Part shown: piece by piece, positions 6,017-10,683 of the stretch
Layout of the letters: each line of letters starts with the position of its first letter
Numbering within the stretch: position 1 is the first letter of the stretch
Assembly (NCBI GenBank): GCA_001803705.1
Contig: MHDY01000237.1
Span: 1 to 10,683, forward strand
From: Nitrospirae bacterium GWC2_56_14
Lineage (GTDB): Bacteria; Nitrospirota; UBA9217
Direction: 5' to 3'
DNA: 10,683 nucleotides
The notes under the pieces: model-generated
Seen by the model: only the letters and a program-made list of their open reading frames with translations
Database searches by the model: none
Told to the model about the DNA's origin: nothing
Position numbers and translations under genes: made by a program

Positions 6017-6526
6017 ATGAGTACAGAAGCGGCTGCAGAACAAACTGCCACAAACAATGAGGTCATCCTGCCCGAGATGTACACCAGGATCGACGCGATC
6101 ATTGAAAAGTACAAGGACAAGCCCGGTTCGCTGATTCCCGTACTGCAACAGGCGCAGGAGGTCTGCGGCTATCTCCCGCATCTCGTGCAGCGCTATATTG
6201 CGAAGGGTATGAACATGTCGCCCAGCGTGGTCTTCGGCGTGGCCACCTTCTATTCCTACTTCACCCTGGTCCCGCGCGGCAAGCACGTGATCCGGGTCTG
6301 CCTCGGGACCGCCTGCTATGTGAAGCGGAGCGAGGAGATCATCGAGAAGATCAAGGCTGAACTGGACCTCGAGGTCGGCGAGATCACCCGGGACAAGAAA
6401 TATTCCCTGGAGGCCGTGCGGTGCCTGGGCGCCTGCGGACTCGCGCCGGTCGTGGTCATCGGACAGGACACCTACGGCGATGTTGCTGCCACGAAGGTGA
6501 TGGACATTATCAAGAAATACGACTAA
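6017..6526 (+). CDS. nuoE: NADH-quinone oxidoreductase subunit E (24-kDa type; HndA/HydC-like)
   Basis: NuoE has a thioredoxin fold holding one [2Fe-2S] cluster (N1a) next to the flavin of NuoF. From 6017 the product is 169 residues, normal length. A helical N-terminal part (about 20-80) contains the family pattern GSLIPVLQQAQEVCGYLP and VVFGVATFYSYF. The cluster ligands are C95, C100, C136 and C140 (CLGTACYVKRS and RCLGACGLAPVV). The subunit is shared by complex I and NAD-linked [FeFe]-hydrogenases. The downstream neighbours point to the hydrogenase-type version, but sequence motifs of NuoE alone do not separate the two. It is separated from nuoD by almost 3 kb of non-complex I genes, whereas nuoE normally follows nuoD directly. 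Confidence 0.95.
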   Translation: MSTEAAAEQTATNNEVILPEMYTRIDAIIEKYKDKPGSLIPVLQQAQEVCGYLPHLVQRYIAKGMNMSPSVVFGVATFYSYFTLVPRGKHVIRVCLGTACYVKRSEEIIEKIKAELDLEVGEITRDKKYSLEAVRCLGACGLAPVVVIGQDTYGDVAATKVMDIIKKYD

Positions 6527-6561
6527 TTCGATTTCGGATCGCGGATTTCGGATTGCGGATT
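6527..6561 (+). repeat. Five tandem heptads in the nuoE-ferredoxin spacer
   Basis: Starting immediately after the nuoE stop there are five consecutive 7-base units of consensus (T/G)CGGATT. The first (6527-6533, TTCGATT) and second (TCGGATC) are variants. The last three alternate GCGGATT, TCGGATT, GCGGATT. The array fills nearly the whole gap and ends at the Shine-Dalgarno AAAGGTGA of the next gene (6562-6569). Unlike the other two arrays it has no opposing arm. Confidence 0.75.
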
Positions 6562-6574
6562 AAAGGTGAAAAAA

Positions 6575-6952
6575 ATGGCAAAGCTGACGATCGCTGATTT
6601 AAAAAAGATCAAGGAAGATTACCATCAGGGTCTTCGCGAGGGCGGGTTTCGGGTCAAGATCACGGTGCACATGGGGACCTGCGGGATCGCCGCGGGCGCC
6701 AGGGGCATCATGAACACCATCATGGAAGAGCTCGCCAAGTCCAATCTGAAGGACGTGGCGATCACGACCTCGGGATGCGCCGGCCTCTGCAGTCAGGAAC
6801 CCATGACGACCATCGAGACCACCGGACAGCCGCCCATAAAATATACTGCTCTGACGGAAGAAAAGATGCGGAAGATCTTCGCCGAGCACGTTGTGGCAGG
6901 CAGGCCGGTCACGGAATACGCACTGGTAGCAGGGCACGAAACAACCTATTAA
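6575..6952 (+). CDS. Thioredoxin-like [2Fe-2S] ferredoxin, HndB type
   Basis: The 125-residue protein belongs to the thioredoxin-like ferredoxins that accompany NAD-linked [FeFe]-hydrogenases (HndB of Desulfovibrio and clostridial equivalents). The characteristic segments are HMGTCGIAAGARGIM (32-46) and TSGCAGLCSQEPMTTI (65-80). Only three cysteines occur (C36, C68, C72). A classical member has four ligands, so the cluster is either completed by another residue or is absent; as I recall, the GTCGIAAGA subfamily normally looks like this. Residues 1-24 are a charged helical lead-in. The ATG at 6575 is preferred over the GTG at 6566 because AAAGGTGA (6562-6569) overlaps the latter. It lies between nuoE and nuoF, as in hnd operons, and is not a standard complex I subunit. 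Confidence 0.85.
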   Translation: MAKLTIADLKKIKEDYHQGLREGGFRVKITVHMGTCGIAAGARGIMNTIMEELAKSNLKDVAITTSGCAGLCSQEPMTTIETTGQPPIKYTALTEEKMRKIFAEHVVAGRPVTEYALVAGHETTY

Positions 6953-6968
6953 CGAGTGAGAAAACGTT

Positions 6969-7012
6969 CAGCAGCCAGGAGCGGGCAGGGAACCAGAAGC
7001 AGAACCAGCTCC
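6969..7012 (+). repeat. CAG-rich degenerate repeat in the ferredoxin-nuoF spacer
   Basis: The spacer contains CAGCAGC and CAGGAGC as adjacent 7-base units (6969-6982), followed by CCAGAAGC and CCAGCTCC at irregular distances. It looks like a decayed relative of the heptad arrays in the other spacers, but the 7-base period is lost after two units. The call is tentative. Confidence 0.3.
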
Positions 7013-7030
7013 AAATTACAATTCATGTGC

Positions 7031-7034
7031 GGGG
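7031..7034 (+). promoter_or_regulatory. Ribosome binding site that decides the nuoF start
   Basis: GGGG lies 7 bases before the GTG at 7042. The reading frame is open far upstream, into the preceding gene, so the start cannot be set by a stop codon. Another in-frame GTG at 7027 lacks a comparable site. No in-frame ATG exists between the ferredoxin stop and this point. Confidence 0.45.
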
Positions 7035-7041
7035 TAATATC

Positions 7042-8835
7042 GTGGAAACGACGACATACCGTTCGAACATAATGATTTGCGCAGGCACCGGCTGCGTTGC
7101 CAACGGATCGCTCAAGGTCAAGGACGCGCTCGAGACTGAGCTCATCAAGCGGAACCTCCAGAAGGAGGTCAAGATCGTGCTGACCGGCTGCAACGGGTTC
7201 TGCGCCAAGGGCCCGGTCATGGTGGTCTACCCCGAGGACATCTTCTATCAGCTGGTGAAGCCCGAAGATGTGCCGCATCTCGTTGAGGAGCATTTCATCA
7301 AGGGCCGGCCGGTCCAGAAGTTCCTCTATACGCCGCCGGCGGACAAGAACACGATCCCGGTGATGAACGACATCCCGTTCTTCAAGCACCAGGTGCTCCG
7401 GGCGCTCAGGAACCGGAGCCTCATCGATGCCGAGAAGATCGAGGAATACATCGCCCGCGACGGCTACATGGCTGCGGCCAAGGCGCTCACCGAGATGACA
7501 CCCGAGCAGATCGTCGTCGAAATGAAGAAATCCGGTCTGCGCGGCAGGGGCGGCGCAGGCTTTTTGACAGGTCTCAAATGGGAACTCTGCGCCCGTGTTT
7601 CCGGTGATATCAAGTACATTCTGTGCAACGGGGACGAGGGTGACCCGGGCGCGTTCATGGACAGGAGCGTCATGGAGGCGGACCCCCACTCCGTGCTCGA
7701 AGGCATGATCATTGCCGCCAAGGCGATCAACGCCCATTACGGGTACATCTATGTAAGGGCCGAGTATCCTCTGGCAGTGCAACGGCTCCAGCTTGCCATC
7801 GAATCGGCCAAGGACCATGGCCTCCTCGGCAAGGACATCCTCGGCACCGGGTTCGACCTTGATCTCGAGATCTACCAGGGCGCCGGCGCTTTTGTCTGCG
7901 GCGAGGAAACGGCGCTCATGGCCTCCATCGAAGGCAAGCGCGGCATGCCGCGGGCCAAGCCGCCGTTCCCGGCCGTCAAAGGTTTGTGGCAGCGGCCGTC
8001 GGTGTTGAACAACGTCGAGACCTTTGCCAACATACCGCCGATCATTCTGCACGGAGCGGACTGGTACGCGAGCCTGGGTACCGAGAAGAGCAAAGGCACC
8101 AAGGTGTTCGCGCTCTCCGGGGCATTGAACAATATCGGGCTTGTGGAAGTGCCTATGGGCACGCCGCTCAAGACCATCATTTATGATATCGGCGGCGGTA
8201 TCAAGAACAACCGCAAGTTCAAGGCTGTGCAAATGGGTGGTCCGTCGGGAGGCTGCATACCCGGTTCGCTCATCGACACTCCGGTGGACTTCGAGAATAT
8301 CAACAAGACCGGTGCGATCATGGGCTCAGGCGGCATGGTGGTGATGGACGAGACCACCTGCATGCCGGCCATGGCCAAGTTCTTCCTTGAGTTTACCGAG
8401 GACGAGTCCTGTGGAAAGTGCGTTCCCTGCAGGATCGGGAACAAAACGCTGCTCACCATTCTACAGCGCATTACGAACGGCGAGGGACGCGAAGGCGACA
8501 TCGAACTGCTGCTTGATCTTTCCCAGCAGATCAAGGACACGTCGCTCTGCGGCCTGGGCCAGACCTCGCCCAACCCCGTGCTCACGACGATCAAGTACTT
8601 CCGCGACGAGTACGAGGCGCATATCAAGGAGCACCGCTGCCCGGCAAGGGTCTGCACGCCGCTCGTCAAGTTCGTGGTAGACCAGTCAAAATGCAAGAAG
8701 TGCGGCCAGTGCTTCAAGGCCTGCCCGGCCGGCGCGCTCAAGTGGGAAAAGGGCCAGGTCGCGTACATCGATCCTGAAAAGTGCACCAAGTGCAAATCCT
8801 GCATCAAGGCGTGCCGTTTCTGGTCGATCGATTAA
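7042..8835 (+). CDS. nuoF: NADH dehydrogenase subunit F, hydrogenase type (HydB/HndC-like)
   Basis: This FMN- and NADH-binding subunit is where NADH is oxidised or formed. From the GTG at 7042 it has 597 residues, far longer than plain NuoF (about 430). Three parts are visible. Residues 1-100 are a thioredoxin-like [2Fe-2S] domain (C13, C18, C50, C54). Residues about 110-540 are the NuoF core with the NADH/FMN motifs GRGGAGFLTGLKWE (168-181), CNGDEGDPGAFMDR (195-208) and GAGAFVCGEETALMASIEGKRG (280-301), plus the N3 [4Fe-4S] ligands C457, C460, C463 and C503. Residues 545-597 are a two-cluster ferredoxin domain (C551, C554, C557, C561 and C581, C584, C587, C591). HRCPARVC (531-538) adds two more cysteines, possibly a metal site. 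This architecture is that of HydB/HndC of electron-bifurcating [FeFe]-hydrogenases. Inference: the complex may also exchange electrons with ferredoxin. Confidence 0.93.
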   Translation: METTTYRSNIMICAGTGCVANGSLKVKDALETELIKRNLQKEVKIVLTGCNGFCAKGPVMVVYPEDIFYQLVKPEDVPHLVEEHFIKGRPVQKFLYTPPADKNTIPVMNDIPFFKHQVLRALRNRSLIDAEKIEEYIARDGYMAAAKALTEMTPEQIVVEMKKSGLRGRGGAGFLTGLKWELCARVSGDIKYILCNGDEGDPGAFMDRSVMEADPHSVLEGMIIAAKAINAHYGYIYVRAEYPLAVQRLQLAIESAKDHGLLGKDILGTGFDLDLEIYQGAGAFVCGEETALMASIEGKRGMPRAKPPFPAVKGLWQRPSVLNNVETFANIPPIILHGADWYASLGTEKSKGTKVFALSGALNNIGLVEVPMGTPLKTIIYDIGGGIKNNRKFKAVQMGGPSGGCIPGSLIDTPVDFENINKTGAIMGSGGMVVMDETTCMPAMAKFFLEFTEDESCGKCVPCRIGNKTLLTILQRITNGEGREGDIELLLDLSQQIKDTSLCGLGQTSPNPVLTTIKYFRDEYEAHIKEHRCPARVCTPLVKFVVDQSKCKKCGQCFKACPAGALKWEKGQVAYIDPEKCTKCKSCIKACRFWSID

Positions 8836-8841
8836 GAAAAC

Positions 8842-8909
8842 AGCTCGTAGCTGGTAGCTCATAGCTGATAACATTTGCGAGGAGCTACGAGCCATGAGCC
8901 AAGAGCTCT
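8842..8909 (+). repeat. Heptad repeats with opposing arms in the nuoF-nuoG spacer
   Basis: Four exact 7-base units of form AGCTNNT run from 8842 to 8869 (for example AGCTCGT, AGCTGGT). After a 12-base gap, four units of form GAGCNNN run from 8882 to 8909 (for example GAGCTAC, GAGCCAT). The second set is roughly the reverse complement of the first, with about 20 of 28 positions pairing, so a long imperfect hairpin is possible. The array starts 6 bases after the nuoF stop and ends about 20 bases before the nuoG start. No T-run follows. Confidence 0.75.
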
Positions 8910-8929
8910 TGAGAAGGTAGAAAAAACCT

Positions 8930-10683
8930 ATGCAAAAAATAACGGTAACGGTTGACGGAAAAAAAGTAGAAGTGCCCATGGGATCGACGATCCTCGAAGC
9001 TGCTAATGCGGCCGGGTCGCGGGTGCCCACCCTGTGCCATGACAACAAGCTCCATCCCTTCGGCGCCTGCCGGATATGCATCGTCGAGGTGGAGGGGACG
9101 CCACGGCGGTTCACGCCATCGTGCACCACGCCGGCCGGCGACAACATGGTTGTCCGCACCACGTCGCCTGAGCTTATCACTGCGCGCAAGATGGTGCTGG
9201 AACTTCTGCTGATCAAGCACCCCCTGGACTGTCCGGTCTGCGACAAAGCAGGCGCCTGCCAGCTCCAGGACCTTACCCACGAATACGGGCTCGGCCAGAG
9301 CCGGTTCGATGCTGAGAAGGGCTACCTCCCGCCTGACCTGGAAAGTTCTATCATCGAACGCAATATCAGCCGCTGCATCCTCTGCGGCAAGTGCGTCAGG
9401 ATCTGCGATGAACAGAACGGCGTGGGCGAGTGGGCCTTTACCCGCCGCGGCACCAAGGCGCGGATCAGCACCGACTTCGACCGGCCGCTGGACTGTGAGT
9501 TCTGCGGTGAATGTGTTGAGATCTGCCCGGTGGGGGCCCTCACGACGCGCCAGTTCAAGTACAAGGCCCGCTCTTGGAACCTGGAAGAGACCAAATCGGT
9601 CTGCAACTACTGCGGCTGCGGCTGCACCACTACGCTTGAGACCCGCGACAGCAGGATCATGCGCGTGAGCCCGGGGAAGGACAATTATCTCTGCGCCAAG
9701 GGGCGCTTCGGCTGGGACGCGGTCCATCATAAAGACCGGCTCACCACGCCGAAGATGCGCGTGGGCAATGAGCTTGTTGATTGTACCTGGGATGAGGCAC
9801 TGGCAGTGGTGGCCACGAACCTCAACGTGATCAAGGGCAAGAGCGGGGCTGACAGCATCGGCGGCCTCGGGTCCGTCCGGACCACGAACGAGGACGACTA
9901 TGTGTTCCAGAAGTTCATGCGCACCGTCGTGGGCACGAACAATGTGGACCTGCTGGCAAGGCTCAAGGCGCCGAAAGGGCTCGATAGCGTTTTCTTCAGC
10001 GGCGAGCTCGGCCAGATGGGCACCCATGATGCGATCCTGGTGCTTGATAAGGAAGTAGGCGATATCAACCCGCTGACCGGCATTGAGATCGTTCGCGCAG
10101 TCAATCGAAAGGGCCGCGCGCTGGTCCTGGTGAACGACGGTGTGAATAAATTCAACAAGCTTGCTTCGGTTGTGATCCCCAAAAGCACCGGGGAGGCGCT
10201 GGGCGAACTGGTCAAGGCGCTGTCGGCCGGCCAGGGCAGCGGTGAGGTACAGCAGGCAGCAACGCTCCTGAAAGGGGCCGGGAGCGTAGCGATCATCGTG
10301 CCGTCGAAGCTGACGGACGCCGATTTCGGCCGCATCAAGGAGCTTGTCGGTCTTCTGAAGAACGTTACCTATTATCCCATAGTGCGTCGCAGCAACTTCC
10401 AGGGTGCGCTCGACATGGGAGTGCTTCCCGATTATTATCCCGGCTACCGGAAGGTCAATGCCGGGACGGCCGGCAAGAATGCAGTGGAGATGGTTGATGC
10501 GATCGCTGCAGGCAAAATGCACGCCCTCTATATTATGGGCGACGATCCGGTTGGCAGCGACCCCGGCCTTAAGCCGGTGCTCGCGAAGCTCGACTTCCTG
10601 GTGGTGCAGGATATTTTCATGACCGAGACCGCGCAGATGGCCGATGTGGTGCTGCCGGCGGCAAGTTATGTGGAAAAGAGCGG
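8930..10683 (+). CDS. nuoG: NADH-quinone oxidoreductase subunit G, partial at the 3' end
   Basis: 584 codons are present and the frame is open at the right edge. In order there are: a plant-type [2Fe-2S] domain (C36, C47, C50, C65); a His-Cys3 [4Fe-4S] site (H97, C101, C104, C110; LLIKHPLDCPVCDKAGAC); two complete four-cysteine ferredoxin motifs (C149, C152, C155, C159 and C189, C192, C195, C199); and the N-terminal cluster site of molybdopterin oxidoreductases (C225, C228, C232, C255), equivalent to cluster N7. A molybdopterin-oxidoreductase-like domain follows. At the place where formate dehydrogenases carry catalytic Cys/Sec (NNVDHCARVCH-like) this protein reads NNVDLLARLKAPKG (337-350), so it is not an active formate dehydrogenase. 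The ATG at 8930 has GAGAAGG (8911-8917) 12 bases upstream, a rather long spacing. The second full ferredoxin motif is a hydrogenase/formate dehydrogenase trait. It feeds electrons from NuoF towards NuoB. Confidence 0.92.
   Translation, partial: MQKITVTVDGKKVEVPMGSTILEAANAAGSRVPTLCHDNKLHPFGACRICIVEVEGTPRRFTPSCTTPAGDNMVVRTTSPELITARKMVLELLLIKHPLDCPVCDKAGACQLQDLTHEYGLGQSRFDAEKGYLPPDLESSIIERNISRCILCGKCVRICDEQNGVGEWAFTRRGTKARISTDFDRPLDCEFCGECVEICPVGALTTRQFKYKARSWNLEETKSVCNYCGCGCTTTLETRDSRIMRVSPGKDNYLCAKGRFGWDAVHHKDRLTTPKMRVGNELVDCTWDEALAVVATNLNVIKGKSGADSIGGLGSVRTTNEDDYVFQKFMRTVVGTNNVDLLARLKAPKGLDSVFFSGELGQMGTHDAILVLDKEVGDINPLTGIEIVRAVNRKGRALVLVNDGVNKFNKLASVVIPKSTGEALGELVKALSAGQGSGEVQQAATLLKGAGSVAIIVPSKLTDADFGRIKELVGLLKNVTYYPIVRRSNFQGALDMGVLPDYYPGYRKVNAGTAGKNAVEMVDAIAAGKMHALYIMGDDPVGSDPGLKPVLAKLDFLVVQDIFMTETAQMADVVLPAASYVEKS

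Noticed and set aside
6775..7041. N-terminal extension of nuoF into the preceding ferredoxin gene
   Set aside because: The frame is open but overlaps the ferredoxin in another frame, is of low-complexity composition near the junction and lies outside the recognisable N-terminal [2Fe-2S] domain. The GTG at 7042 has a ribosome binding site.
6949..8232. A 427-residue open frame on the minus strand opposite nuoF
   Set aside because: Same reason: antisense shadow of a well-supported gene, with no family motifs or ribosome binding site noticed.
8885..10522. A 545-residue open frame on the minus strand opposite nuoG
   Set aside because: It lies antisense to a gene with intact cluster motifs, its translation is rich in His/Arg/Ala without recognisable domains, and it reflects the GC-rich codon pattern of nuoG.
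8930..10683. Formate dehydrogenase or [FeFe]-hydrogenase catalytic subunit instead of NuoG
   Set aside because: No H-cluster cysteine motifs follow the ferredoxin domains, and the Cys/Sec position of formate dehydrogenase is replaced by ARLKAPKG. The surrounding nuo genes and the N7 motif favour NuoG.

Overview
The window is the 5' three quarters of a respiratory complex I (nuo) operon from an anaerobic bacterium, with a second gene set embedded in it. The genes read left to right with short gaps or overlaps. Lineage is inferred only loosely: the GC-rich coding sequence, separate nuoC and nuoD, hydrogenase-type nuoE/F/G and heptad-repeat intergenic spacers would fit a Nitrospirota or deltaproteobacterial-type anaerobe. 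No rRNA, tRNA or taxonomic marker is present to confirm this.

Layout. Positions 1-129 (minus strand) are the first 43 codons of a divergent gene, probably a SAM-dependent methyltransferase. The AT-rich divergent spacer (130-346) holds a promoter candidate in each direction, and an imperfect palindrome overlaps the -35 box of the nuo promoter. Next come nuoA, nuoB, nuoC and nuoD (347-3022): one membrane subunit plus the connecting/quinone module carrying the N2 cluster. Five genes that are not complex I subunits follow (3041-5979): a DRTGG-domain protein, a protein fusing a CBS pair to an RsbT-like ATPase, a second DRTGG protein, a PHP-domain metallohydrolase and a small stand-alone histidine-kinase-type ATPase. 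From 6017 the electron-input module resumes with nuoE, a thioredoxin-like ferredoxin, nuoF and nuoG; nuoG runs off the right edge.

The electron-input module is of the NAD-linked [FeFe]-hydrogenase (HydABC/HndABCD) type rather than the plain complex I type. A separate HndB-like ferredoxin is present. NuoF has an extra N-terminal [2Fe-2S] domain and a C-terminal two-cluster ferredoxin domain. NuoG has two complete 4-Cys ferredoxin motifs where ordinary NuoG keeps one. Similar DRTGG/CBS/PHP/ATPase genes are known to me beside such hydrogenases in Clostridia. My working hypothesis is that an adenylate- or redox-sensing module has travelled with a hydrogenase-type NADH module into a nuo operon, between the quinone module and the NADH module.

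Three spacers inside the operon (nuoC-nuoD, nuoE-ferredoxin, nuoF-nuoG) consist of degenerate tandem 7-base repeats, each with a different unit. Two of them have opposing arms that could fold into long imperfect hairpins. No stretch over 300 bases lacks a gene.
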